A stretch of DNA of 60,560 nucleotides from Pholiota molesta (Eukaryota; Basidiomycota; Agaricomycetes; Agaricales; Strophariaceae), in assembly GCA_014925825.1 (NCBI GenBank), contig JACGCK010000246.1:1-60560 (forward strand). Reading direction: 5' to 3'. Positions 48,719 through 60,560 of this stretch are shown here, one piece after another (position 1 is the first letter of the stretch; each line of letters begins with the position of its first letter). The translations under genes were made by a program, and so were the position numbers. A model generated the notes under the pieces. That model saw only the letters and a list, made by a program, of their open reading frames with translations, was not told where the DNA came from and did no database searches.

Positions 48719-51700
48719 TTACGACGAATTCCAGTTGAATAGTTCAAACTCATTGGAAATGATCTGGTCTGCAGGTGGGGTATTTTGCGGCGTGATCTGC
48801 GGTTGCTGTTGCTGAGGGGCGGGTGTTGCAGACATATGTCGAGGGTGATCGCTTGCAGATGGAGATGGCGCGAAGGGGTACCCACCCTGCGACGGTGTGT
48901 TCCAGTTCTGACTATTCGTTGGTGATGGCGCGCTGATTCCACCGACGAACGGCCCTCCCGAGGCATTGCCTGAGGACGACATTCCGAAATTCGACCCTCC
49001 CTGAAGATGTTGCTGCTGCTGTTGCTGCTGCTGCATTTGTTGTTGCTGGGCAAGCATCTGGGCCTGTTGTTGCGAGCCCATCATCTGCTGGTTGAATGCC
49101 GGACTCTGGGACGACATCGCACGTACGGCCTGCCCGTGTTGCTGCTGCAGTAGCATGCGCTGGTAATCTTCCTGCGTCATAGACCCGGAAGGGCCTCTCT
49201 GTGGCGGACCCCGTGGCGTCAGTGGCGACGGCCCACTATCTGACGGAGAACGCGTGCTGCGCGCAATTCCCGGGATGGCCGAGGCAGATCGCATCGAAGA
49301 CCCAGCGGAAGGACCTGGGAAGCTGCTGTCAGAGCCCATGGGCGACGCTGCGTGGGTCGGCGACGACGCGCCCATCTGGCCCTGCGCCTGCGCCTGCATC
49401 CGCATCCGCTCCTGCATGAGCTGCTGCTGCATCATCGACGGCACATTGCCGCCCGCCATGGCGCCCATGTTCGCGAACTGCGCAGGGTTCATGCCGCCGC
49501 CTCCACCTCCACCTCCAGGGCCGCCAAGCCCACCGGAATTCATGCCACCAGGACCACCTGGCATGCCGACATTCCCGCCTCCGCGTTGCTGCTGCATTAG
49601 TAATAGCTGTCTTTGGTGTTGTTGTGATGTCAAGTTTCCAGGACCACCACCGCCTGCAGCACCGCCGCCCATTCCGCCCATATTGCCTCCCATCATTCGT
49701 GGGTCCATACTCCCAACACCCCCCATGTTCATGCCTCCACCCATACCACTACCACCTCCCATGCTGCCGCCGCTCATCCCGCTAGCTGTGCCTCCGGCGC
49801 CACCGCCGACCATGCCCATACCCCCCATGCCCTGCATCGAGCCTCCGCCCATACCGAACATCGCGTTCTGCTGGCTCTGCGCCATGGCCTGCTGCTGTAC
49901 GGGCGACAAAGGGCTGTTGCCTGGAAATCCACTAGATCCGGCGCCTGCGTTCTGATTCTGCTGCAGCTGCTGGGGCAGAGACGCGCCGCCGCCCGGGCCT
50001 CCTGGGATGCCCATTTGCTGCTGCATGTGCTGCGGATTTTGCATTGGATTGGGATTTGATCCTGGGCCGCGGCCCATGGCGGCCATTTGGTTCTGCTGGA
50101 GCTGCTGTTGATGCCCTTGATGTTGATCCGTTCGCATGATCTCTTGTTGGCGCTGAATTTGATTCTAGAAAAATTGGCAACAACGGAGAGCAGGCGTCAA
50201 AGTCAGTAACAAATCATTCATATGCAGATACACCAAGCGACATCAAATGGATCACAATGAAGGGGATAAAAACAAAGATGTAAAAAAAAGGCCTCACCCT
50301 GGCCATGACAATCCTCTGAACCTGCTGCTGCACCGGCATACCCTCAAACCCAGGCACGTTCTGCAACAAATACCGCACGATCGGATGGTGCGGCGCATTC
50401 AAGATCTGGAACGCCTGCTGCATCTGCTGCTGCTGCGTCAGCGCGCTGGGAGGCATACCGCCTCTGGGCCCGCCTGCGCCGCCCATCCCGCCCGGTCCGC
50501 CGCCGCCGCCGATGGGCCCGCCAGCGCCTCCACCAGCGCCTATACCGCCCATTCCGTTGATCATGGGGTTCATGGGGTTCGAGCTGATCCCGCTCATCAT
50601 CCCACTTGGCCCGGCGACGGAGGCGTTCCCTGAACCGGATACGCCGTCGATGCTGCCCATGGTCATGCCGCCACCACCGATAGCCCCAGGCGATTGCTGC
50701 TGCTGCTGCTGTTGTTGTTGTTGCTGCTGCTGTTGCTGCGCCTGTTGCTGCTGCTGCTGATGTTGCTGTTGCGCCTGTTGCATCTGCTGCATCTGCTGCA
50801 GCCGGTGTTGCTGCAGTTGCTGCTGCTGTTGTTGTTGTTGCTGCTGCTGCTGCTGCTGCTGTGGCCACATACCAGCCCTGCCTTGCCCGCCCTCCATAGA
50901 CATGCCGCCCATGCCGCCAACCCCTAGGCCGCCAGCGCCCCCCATACCGCCAGCGCCTGCGCTCATCCCAGGCATATTCCCCAAATTCCCAGCGCCGCCG
51001 CCCGCCGCCGCGCGCATCGCCGCCTGCTGCTGCGCCATCCGGATCTGGTTCTGCCGCGCGCGCTCGCGGGCGGCGGCCGCTGCCTGCGCCTCGGAGGCGT
51101 TGATGCCGATGCCAGGCAGGTTGAGCGCGGCGTCGCCGGACGTCTGCTGCGGCTGCAGCTGGCCGGACGGCGGCGACGCGGAGGACGCGGGGCGCTGCGG
51201 CTGCTGCTGCTGCTGCTGGGGGGAGGTGTGCGCGTGCTGCTGTTGCTGCTGGATGTGCTGCGCGGGGTGGTGTTGTTGGGGCTGCTGGTGGTGTTGGCCG
51301 CCCTGGAGCGCGGGGTGGGTGCTGCCGTTCATGCTGCTGGGGCCAGCGCCAGGGCTGGGGCCGGAGAATGGGGTGCCGGAGCCGCTTGTGGATGAGGATA
51401 TAGGTATAGAGGAGGGCGGGGGCATCATGGATGAGGGCGGGCCGCTGGGTGTCGTGCTCTTGCCTTCGCCGGTGTCTCGTCGCTTGTTCATGAGGCTGTC
51501 GGACAGGAAGTCTTCCTGCGGCCGTTCGCGCTTGAGGTGGTGGCTCGGGATGTTGCCTAGAATTGGCGTTCCGGGAGTGCTGAGGGTCGTTGGGCCGGCG
51601 GAGGTAGGTGTGTTATTGATGGAAGTTGAAGGAGGGGCCGAAGTCAGAGCCATCTGCTGCCTCTTGGCGACGTCCTTAGTGAACAATGAGGATAGCTCGG

Positions 51701-52736
51701 TATATAGAATTCGTATTCGATCTGCTGATGAGGGGTCGACAGTCATGGGCGGTGGGTCCAAAATGGGGTGAGGCTTAACAGAGAGTTAGTCGAGGTCGGG
51801 GTGCATTGAGGTTTACGTACTCCTTGCCGGTTCTGTTCTGCAGCAGTTGCCAGCCATGTGAGATTTGATTGTAGACGATTTGAATATCTGCAAACAGAGT
51901 TTTAAGCACAGCGGATGTGGTAATCAAACATACGCACTGTTGAAACCGCGGATCGGAGGTGGGTATATTTTTCCCTTGCAGTAGCATGCAGACACTGGGA
52001 AGGGGTCAGAGAAAGGAACAATGGAGCGATAGACAACATACCTGAACAGCTCAGCGTTGAGGTCCAGTATTGCTACAACCCTGGGATCCTGCGTTGTATT
52101 AATGGAAGATGGTGTTGTCGTAGGTATAGTGGGTGTCATGGGCGCTGGCGTGGCTATTGAAGCGGGTGGGGAGGGGTGGGGATTTGGCTGGGAAGGGGCA
52201 TCGGATTGGACCTGTTCATCGGGTTTTTCGTCTGGCGCCGGGGGCGACTTCTTCGTCTCTGCTGGGGCCTCCGCTGTCTCTGCGTCCCCACCATTCGCAT
52301 CTCCCTCTCCGCTTGGCTCCTCCTCTTGATCCGGTGGGGGCGACAATTCGCTGAGAGGGGTGGACTGCCGGGACTCGTCAGCCTTCTCGACGCGTGGGGG
52401 CGATGGTTCGTCTGGCACGGCCTCGTCCTCTTCCTCCTCTTCGCGCTGAGGGATCTCGACGTCGGCTTCTTTTTCTTCGGCAAGAGGGGGGACGGGTGAT
52501 AGTGATGAGCTGCGTTCGAGGCTGGGGGAGGTCGCGTTGGCGCCAGGTGGACTGGGGAGCGACACGGGGTCCGGCGGGGGCTGCTTTTCGTCGCCGTTGG
52601 ACTCGACGAGGGTCTGGCCGAGCTCGACGGCGTCGTTCACGGCGAAGTGGCCATCGTCCCAGGGGATGATTTTGTGGTCTGGGCTCTGCTTGGGGTGTGG
52701 TGAGAGCGGCGACGTATGGTGGTCCAGACGAATCAT
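48719..52736 (-). CDS. SS18/SSXT-like Gln-rich SWI/SNF-associated protein
   Basis: The exon spanning 51924-52736 encodes an acidic Pro/Ser-rich region ending VVAILDLNAELF. Splicing through two short introns gives SVCMLLQGKNIPTSDPRFQQ and YSNRLQSNLTWLATAAEQNR. This matches the SNH domain of SS18 (animal BAF-complex subunit: LLDxNxxLIxCI...QYQQxLxxNLxYLATxAD). A second conserved-looking block is MTVDPSSADRIRILYTELSS, and a third NAPHHPIVRYLLQNVPGFEG with QQQVQRIVMARNQIQRQQEI. The rest is Gln, Gly/Met and Ser/Pro low complexity, with CAG/CAA runs near 50694-50765 and 50815-50862. It ends EFELFNWNSS at 48719. The frame is open above 52736 to a splice acceptor (exon edge 52805, reading APSNTTTIPAGHIPVSLAEQ). 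The true start may therefore be an ATG-only exon near 53127 (ATG|GTGCGA). Family assignment is by motif recall. Confidence 0.82.
50694..50862 (-). repeat. CAG/CAA trinucleotide tracts encoding polyglutamine
   Basis: Two dense blocks of CTG/TTG on the plus strand (CAG/CAA on the coding strand) encode Gln runs of about 17 and 16, separated by a Gln/Met/Leu spacer. The mix of CAG and CAA codons points to selection for glutamine rather than pure slippage. Confidence 0.8.
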
Positions 52737-52805
52737 AGCCCGGCGCTGCTCGGCGAGAGAGACGGGGATATGGCCAGCGGGGATGGTAGTGGTGTTGGAG
52801 GGCGC

Positions 52806-53755
52806 CTAACGGTGTACGGGCCTGGACAAGGCTCGGTATTCAATAGATATCAGAGAAACAGCGTGCAAAGTCGCACAACGACCGTCACAGCCTTGGCAGC
52901 GGAGTCTTAATTCCATCACTGAGGGAAAACCGACGGCTGGGGGGGACACGGCGGGGACACTGGAGGGACCGTTGGGCGGCGGCGTCTGGGGGCCACTGCA
53001 GGCCACAGGGCATACCAAATTATCCCAATTGATTGTCGTTTTACAGATTAGACGAATCGGCGCACAAATGACATCTCCGTGGTATCTATTTCCCGATCCC
53101 GGGCTAGTTCCTGGTTTGTCGCACCATGAATGAGAAGATGTCATCCATCATTTCTACGGATACACTCCTATCGACGGGGACACTCGACGCTGCAGTTAGC
53201 GCCCGCCGCAGGGCATCTTTGCGCAGACGTTTATGTGAACATGCGAACTCGAAAGTGGGAGCAAAAATCCAAATTCTAAAATCTCAAGGCCAGAAATCGC
53301 CATCCACACATCCGCTTGATTCATTCTCCACACACCATCCAGATCAGGCGCATGCACTGGTGCCCAGCATTCCAATGCGTTGCGCAGTGGTGGAACCGGG
53401 TAACTTGAAGGTGGAATAAGAAGTTGCCTTTTGCGGTGCATCACGTAAGCTTTGTGCGTATTTGGACGGAAAGTCGCTGTCCTATGGTGTGGTGATCATC
53501 GCTCCCAACGCTCCTCAAGACACTTTAGGATGTAAGTATGCCCCTCCTCCCCCCGAACGACGCTCTGGCGATCTCTCTGGATGTGTACGGCGGCAGGACA
53601 GAGAAAACTGGGATGAAATCGGTGGTGTTTTGGGTGGATGGCGCTCAGAGAGGATGGATGAGGTTCTGCTGCCATGCCCAAATTCCTTGCATCGCAGCGT
53701 TGCCAAACCGCTTCAAACTCTCAACTAACGCTGCTCTTTTCCGCTAGAAAACGCA
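52806..53755. other. divergent region: SS18-like gene upstream / uL2 promoter
   Basis: The left part may be the first intron (319 nt) and leader of the SS18-like gene. The right part should hold the uL2 promoter and leader, which ends in a pyrimidine-rich run (CTGCTCTTTTCCGC) at 53731-53745. Short frames here show no domain. Confidence 0.45.
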
Positions 53756-54761
53756 ATGGGTCGGGTCATTCGGGCACAAAGGCGCTCGCACGCCATCGTA
53801 TGTTCAAAATAATTTATGGTGCAATGGCAATGGATTCTGACACCTCTGGCCGTATCCTCTAGTTCAAGGCGCACACTCACCACAACAAGTCCCCCGCCCG
53901 TCTCCGTAACCTCGATTACGCTGAGCGTAACGGCTACATCCGCGGAATCGTCAAGGAGATCATCCATGACGCTGGTCGGTGCGTAAAGCAGTGAAATCTG
54001 CAAAATCTCCAAGTCCATTAAATCCTACTGCGTTTTACAGTGGTGCCCCCCTCGCCCGTGTCGTTTTCCGCGACCCCTACCGCTACAAGCTCCGCCAGGA
54101 GACTTTCGTCGCCACCGAGGGCCTCCACACCGGTGCCTTCGTTTACTGCGGCAAAAAGGCCCAGCTCGCCGTCGGAAACGTCATCCCCGTAGGCCAATGC
54201 CCCGAGGGTACCATCATCTGCAATGTTGAGGAGAAGGTCGGCGACCGCGGCGCCCTTGCCCGCACATCCGGAAACTACGCCACCATCATTGGCCACTCTC
54301 CCGATGACAACAAGACCCGCATTCGCCTGCCCAGTGGTGCCAAGAAGACTGTCTCTGGCTCCGCCCGTGCTACCATCGGTATCGTTGCTGGAGGAGGAAG
54401 GATCGACAAGCCTTTGCTCAAGGCCGGTCGTGCATACCACAAATACAGGGCCAAGCGTTACAAGTACGTTGTTTTTGGACAAAAATTTGCGAATGAAAAT
54501 TGCTAACAAAGATTATAGCTGGCCTCGTACTCGTGGTGTTGCTATGAACCCCGTCGACCATCCTCATGGTGGTGGTAACCATCAACACATCGGAAAGGCT
54601 TCCACCATCGCCCGCTCCGCTGTTCCTGGACAGAAAGTTGGTCTCATTGCCGCCCGCAGGGTATGTGTCTGCTTTTTCCACAGTATAGTCCGTTCCCTCA
54701 CATGTTTATTTTCGATCAGACTGGTCTGCTACGTGGTACCGTCAAGGTCAAGGAGGTTTAA
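53756..54761 (+). CDS. RPL2: 60S ribosomal protein L2/L8 (uL2)
   Basis: uL2 is a universal large-subunit protein next to the peptidyl transferase centre and is needed for subunit joining and peptide bond formation. Five exons (53756-53797, 53863-53978, 54041-54463, 54519-54660, 54720-54761) give exactly 254 residues, the standard length. It begins [20 protein letters not shown] and includes [14 protein letters not shown], the core [35 protein letters not shown] and the hallmark [20 protein letters not shown], with the conserved His at the catalytic-centre loop. It ends [13 protein letters not shown]. All introns are short GT...AG with matching phases. Codon use is strongly biased to C-ending codons, as expected for a highly expressed gene. 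The minus-strand frames here are shadows. Confidence 0.98.
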
Positions 54762-55413
54762 GCGCGATTCTATATTTCCTCGTCCGCTTTTATCTTTTTC
54801 CTTTTGCCTTACCCCCACATTTTGCTTTCCATACTTACACCTGCGTGTTTGTCCCTACCACTACAAAATATGTATATGCAGATGCCTATGCTATTCACGA
54901 CACATATGCCAGCATCTACATGCATGTAAGCCCGAGATCGCATTGGATATTGAGAGCTCTTTTTTCCTGGAATATACCCGACTCAAAACATCATATTGGG
55001 CCCTGAAATTTGAAAGTTAGGGGGAATTGCAAGGGAATTGACAAGAAGCTAGTTTCATTTGTTTCTTGGAGCCTGGCATCTTTCTGCTTGCATTCGGTTT
55101 TGAGAGCAAGTAAGCTGTCAATGAAATAATCAGCATAAATCTATGGACTATCGAAGACTAAGTAGATCGTGTGCAGAAGATCAGCTGGTCTGGTTGAGAG
55201 AATATTCTTATGCCGTTCTTATAATACAAAGTTACAAGTATAGATGTCGGCGGCGATCGGCGACAGAGAAAGGCTTCACATATCGCACAAGCAAGGCTGA
55301 ACTTCCGTTGTAAAGATGTCATACATTGGAAAGAAAGGAAGAAAGCAAAACATGCGAAAGACGAAACAGCAATGCAAGAAACACAGAGGAGGCGAATAAA
55401 AACGCGAATGCAG
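54762..55413. other. convergent 3' regions of uL2 and KRR1
   Basis: The first 250 bases are T/C-rich and look like the uL2 3' untranslated region. The remainder should be the KRR1 3' end on the other strand. The plus frame that runs on to 55020 from the uL2 exon is a read-through of introns, not a gene. Confidence 0.45.
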
Positions 55414-56973
<1,560 letters not shown>

Positions 56974-57132
56974 GAGTGAGATGGGTGCAAATGGCAGACG
57001 AAATATTTAGACTTGGTGTGCAAATGAGCGCGCTGAATACATTACGTAACGCACTACCTCATGTGCCTTGGTGGAATCTCAGGTTGCCTTCACCCTTGCT
57101 CAGGCCCGCCTCCGCCACGACATCCTCACACC
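56974..57132. promoter_or_regulatory. divergent promoter: KRR1 / NCBP3-like
   Basis: The two start codons are 159 bases apart and point away from each other, so the genes share one promoter region. A ribosome-assembly gene and an RNA cap gene could thus be co-expressed; that is inference. Confidence 0.55.
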
Positions 57133-58551
57133 ATGGACAACACCCCGCTGGCATCGACCCGCGACACCACGGCGCTCTCGTACGACGACGTCGCCTACGA
57201 AGAGCAGCTGCCCACGGAGGCGGAGCGCGCCGCCGCGGCCTCGTTCGCGAAACGCATCGGTACGAGCAAAGTCTATCTGCTCTCGGAAACTTCGGCACTA
57301 GGTCGGGCGGCAAGGTGCGCTAGTACCCTATCCTTGCGGACACAGAGATATTGGGACCTGATATGCGAGTCGGCTTTGCCCTTCTGGCAATTCTTTTCTT
57401 TTCGGACGGAAAGCGCAAACACACGGAGGACGACGAAGACGAAATGATGGAGGATGAGGTCGTAGACGACGGTGTGTATTACCGTATTCTGAACCTCTCT
57501 GTTGAAAAGCTTATTGTACAACCGTGCAGGGCTTTCGTACCGCACGAACGCGATCCTTTTGAACGGGTCACCCATAGCGCATCTGCCAACAGCCCGTATA
57601 TTCGCGTATGCCACCCACTTCGACGCCCACCCATGGGCCTGGAGTGGGTGGACGATAATACCTGCGTTCTGGTGTTTGAATCTAAGAAGGACGCGCGCGA
57701 AGCGTTCGCTCGCCTGCAGAAATCGACCGCAGACGAGCCAGACATGGAGGAATTCCTCACCGGACGGCCGTTCCCGGTCGCCCTTTGGCCGCCGGAAGAG
57801 CGCATCAACGAGACGCTTGGACAAGGCCAGGGGCTGAAGGGCACTATCCGCATGCGCTGGGCCAAGGTCGATGACGTGAAGAAGAAGGGCGCCATGAAGG
57901 AAAGCAAGTTCTACCAGAAACACGGTTCCACGGCCGGAAAGGAGCTATTCGAGGGCCGTGATCTGCCTACGAAACGAAGAAGGCGCGATCCGCATGAAGA
58001 GGACGAGATACGAAAAGCCCAGCTGGACGACGAGCTGGACCAATTCCTTGCAGAATCCGACACAGACGAAAAGAAGGACGAGGAGCCCGAAATACCTACG
58101 TCACCCCCTCCATCCCGGATGCGCTCAGACTACATCGCGAACGACGGCCGAACGCTGTTGGAGCGGACGTCTGTTCTGCGCTGGCACAAAACCGAAGACG
58201 AGGGCCCGACCTCGCATCACGATTGGCTGACCCGCGCGCCAGGCGCTCCGAGGGGGGCGCCGAGGGCGGAATAGTGGATCCCTGCTGGACGCCAGCCTCG
58301 ACAGCCTGAGCGACCGTGTACAAGCCCCTTTCTCCGAGAGGCTCGAATGGGGATCTGATTCGGACCGGAGACGAGAGCCGTCGCGGCGCGGTGAGAATGG
58401 CCGACGTCGAGACGGGGGCCTCCGCATAAACGGCGCGAGCGACGGAAGGAAGAGCAGGCGATCGGACAACCCTGCGCGTACGGCGGAGCGGCCGAGAAAA
58501 ACGCAGCAAGAGCTGGATGAGGAATTGGACGCGTTTCGCAGTAATGCCTGA
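57133..58551 (+). CDS. NCBP3-like cap-binding/export protein, frame interrupted
   Basis: The middle of the protein matches nuclear cap-binding subunit 3: PTARIFAYATHFDAHP, GLEWVDDNTCVLVFESKKDA, then VALWPPEERI, GTIRMRWAKVDDVKKKGAMK and ESKFYQKHG. NCBP3 works with NCBP1 and the TREX export factors. Exon 1 starts MDNTPLASTRDTTALSYDDV; exon 2 starts RKHTEDDEDEMMEDEVVDD; exon 3 (from 57530) starts LSYRTNAILLNGSPIAHLP. Three places do not read through: the exon 1/2 join (57310-57413); a one-base loss at 57630-57633 between DAHP and MGLEW; and a shift at the G6 run near 58251-58256. Past that run the other frame continues Arg-rich to KTQQELDEELDAFRSNA and TGA at 58549. If the G6 shift is not real, the protein ends at 58274. 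Two LDxELDxF motifs (58023-58046 and 58513-58536) resemble the UAP56-binding motif of mRNA export factors. Confidence 0.75.
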
Positions 58552-60411
58552 GCTTGGTTCCTCGATGCTGTTTCCTGGATCGCTGCTCCATCCCCCGGAT
58601 TTTTATGTTCCCCTCCTCATATTTATGATAAGTGTATTGTAATGCAATTTTCACATCTCTCATTGCTTCCTCCGCTCATACTATTCATCTTTGCTCAAGT
58701 ATATAATTTTAGTAATCTCGCTACGCGCGCAATGCATTCGCTGTTGGGTGTAGACCAAGTGTGACCTGGGCCTGCTGGCGTTAGATTTCTGTTGTCTCCA
58801 CTATCCACATGTCACCTGAATGTTGGGTTGAACTCTCCCATGTGGGCCTCATCCAGACTCGCTCTGGGGCCTTTGTATCTAGGCCTACTATGTACTCGTC
58901 ACCCATGGTGTCGCGTCAATGTCGCGTAATCTACAGAGGTACCGCCCTTTCGGAACGAGGGTGCTGCCAGTGATTTTTTAATTCCCCCACTCCAAGTTCT
59001 GCTCCCATCCCCACGGCGCAACTTGACCGATAGAACGGTATGTTGTGGTTCTACAGTCATGTACTGATGGCACCCCCCAAGCATGCCACCGATACATTGC
59101 CAACGTTGTTAAGCGTAAATATCCATAGCATTGACAACTCAGCGCTGCGGCAGGCTTTAGCCTTGCATATTGCCAGGTCCATTCATGTCCTTGGTCGTCG
59201 TCGGTGCCGACGCACGTTTATTCTTCAAATGAAATTTCCTAGAGCCTGGTCAAAAGTGAATAGAAGGCAAGGTCAAGTACAGAATAATATATACTTGAAC
59301 TAGAACCCACCCAAGTCAGCCTCCTTGCCTGTTTTATGACACAACGGAACTTGTGAATAGCTCTCATTTCTTTACACTTAATTTTGTAATAAGTCGCGGT
59401 GTGGGTCAGGACTTGGTCAGACCAAGTCCTGACCCACACCGCGACTTAACACTGCAACTGCCAACAACGCTCAGCTGAGAATTTCCAATTGAAATATTGA
59501 CGCCCCATAACAGCTGCAATAAGCAATGCTGCCCAATTGTAATCGTTAACAAATCCAATCCAAGAAAAAACAATAGCGAGGCGCGCATTACTTGTCCTTC
59601 GAAAACCAAGGGTCTTTCGGTGGACCGGTCCTTCAAGTTCGGAGGCCCCTGAATGCTAAAAGCACCGGCATCTGTGGCACCGTGGCCAGGACCTGCTTAG
59701 TCAGCAGGATTGGCGCTTGCCGATGAGGGCAGAGCAAGGGCAGAGTTAGAACGGCCTTGTCCTCCAACCACCATGGCGAGCACCAGCTCCTGGATGCCGC
59801 CCCAGGCCGCCATACTGTCAACATAGGCTCCTCCCTGGGCAGGGCGATCAAAAACAGAAAGCTCAAGGGCTCGCCAGCCCCCACGGCGAAACGTTCCAAC
59901 CTCCCGGAGAGGGATTTCTATTCGTTCAAGTGTGAGGCGTCCTCCGAGAGGCCATCTGAGGGAATAGTGTGAATCTGACGATGGTTTCTTAGTCAACTTC
60001 AAGGCATCGTCGGTTGATGCTGCGAAACCTGCCACGATAGAAATCAAGAAAGGAGCGGAGAGCACTCAGATTAGGGCACAATACCCCAGTACCCAGGTGT
60101 GCATAACGCATGAAATTGCCCGACTGCTTTGCTGACAGCTCTACTAGCCTGGAGAGGTCCACACGTTTAATGGCATTGAAACACCCGCCAGGGATGTCGA
60201 TTGTATACTTATTTATGACGAGGACACGGGGTCAGTCATTCTATCTGTCTAGTCTTTGGCCTCTACTTATTTTATTTTATTTTATTCCTGCAGCAATACA
60301 CACTCGAAAAGCTGGAATCTTACGTTGGGTTAAAATTTGACCGCAAAGTGGCGGTCTCACCCGCCCCACATCCCGTATGTTTTAACGACCTAACCTGGGA
60401 TTATTGTTCTC
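58552..60411. other. right-end intergenic region
   Basis: No convincing gene. A frame on the minus strand (about 59697-60065) reads ALKLTKKPSSDSHYSLRWPL and continues for about 120 codons without an ATG. It may be a degraded coding fragment, but I do not recognise it. A striking palindrome at 59390-59448 is listed separately. The last 100 bases may be the promoter of the ORF at 60412. Confidence 0.4.
59390..59448. repeat. near-perfect 59-bp palindrome
   Basis: Arms of 29 bases (59390-59418 and 59420-59448) are exact reverse complements with one base (A) between them. Each arm starts, from outside, TAAGTCGCGGTGTGGGTCAG and continues to GACTTGGTC at the centre. It would form a very stable hairpin or cruciform. 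No similar sequence was noticed elsewhere in the window. It may be two transposon ends joined tip to tip, a hairpin RNA source, or an assembly fold-back. Confidence 0.9.
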
Positions 60412-60560
60412 ATGGTCTATCGCTATCTAGCTGTACCCATTGCTACGGGTAAGGGAAAAGCAAAGCAGGAAGATTACGAAATAGCCGCAGCCATCGACGA
60501 GGATGCGGAAGGCGAAGTTGAGGAAGACGACTTGGAGGAATTGCTACAACAGGCCATTGC
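60412..60560 (+). CDS. start of an unidentified acidic protein, cut by window end
   Basis: An ATG at 60412 opens a frame that runs off the window: MVYRYLAVPIATGKGKAKQE, then DYEIAAAIDEDAEGEVEEDD and LEELLQQAIA. The acidic, helical make-up is not random-looking. The first 15 residues may instead be leader or an intron (GGTAAGG and CTATCTAG signals are present). No family can be named from 49 codons. Confidence 0.4.
   Translation, partial: MVYRYLAVPIATGKGKAKQEDYEIAAAIDEDAEGEVEEDDLEELLQQAI

Noticed and set aside
49254..49955. Proline-rich 233-codon plus-strand frame
   Set aside because: It is antisense to the Gly/Met/Gln-rich part of the SS18-like gene; Gly and Gln codons read backwards give Pro and Cys/Leu runs.
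50902..51771. 289-codon plus-strand frame rich in Cys, Trp and Pro
   Set aside because: It is a mirror of the CAG-rich coding strand. The minus frame has spliced, conserved-looking blocks and this one does not.
57315..57413. Microexon as explanation for the first NCBP3-like break
   Set aside because: All AG...GT pairs within the interval were tried; none restores the frame without a stop. A GC-AG intron or an indel fits better.

Overview
The window reads as a nuclear segment of a filamentous basidiomycete, most likely an Agaricomycete. Genes are dense and carry many introns, mostly about 45-80 nt with GT...AG ends, and the proteins are clearly fungal (ERG2, an SSK1-type response regulator, glucosidase II beta, a Gln-rich SS18-like protein). 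No bacterial, viral or plasmid features are seen, and no tRNA or rRNA gene was recognised. Exon boundaries were worked out by eye from reading frames, splice signals and remembered family consensus; no database search was possible.

Layout. 1-992 has no convincing gene. 993-9529 (+) holds nuclear cap-binding subunit CBP80, the ribosome-biogenesis factor ESF2 and the cap-complex adaptor ARS2. 10481-14888 (+) is a large SSK1-like response regulator. 16116-17382 (-) is a small secreted protein. 19578-20274 is a non-autonomous DNA transposon with perfect 20-bp inverted ends and an 8-bp target duplication. 21706-22573 (+) is a short Ser/Gln-rich protein, followed by about 6 kb with no convincing gene. 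28754-30659 (-) is LIS1/PAC1 and 31053-34035 (-) a large unknown protein. 34036-38230 is an AT-rich repeat island with a second 8-bp-TSD element nested in an older one, a long hairpin and a diverged duplication. 38231-39050 (-) is ERG2, 39623-41861 (-) glucosidase II beta, 42030-42568 (+) ribosomal protein eS25, 43356-45608 (+) an FGGY carbohydrate kinase, 46731-48115 (-) an SH3 protein, 48719-52736 (-) an SS18/SSXT-like Gln-rich protein, 53756-54761 (+) ribosomal protein uL2, 55414-56973 (-) KRR1, and 57133-58551 (+) an NCBP3-like protein whose frame is broken in the given sequence. The right end has a long near-perfect palindrome and the start of an unidentified acidic ORF.

Two themes recur. 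Three genes belong to the nuclear cap-binding axis (CBP80, ARS2, NCBP3-like), and four to ribosome production (ESF2, KRR1, uL2, eS25). KRR1 and the NCBP3-like gene share a 159-bp divergent promoter; glucosidase II beta and eS25 share one of 168 bp. The most striking detail is a candidate 1-nucleotide exon in KRR1, which restores both the frame and the family's DIDHWK motif. No wholly new multi-gene system was found.
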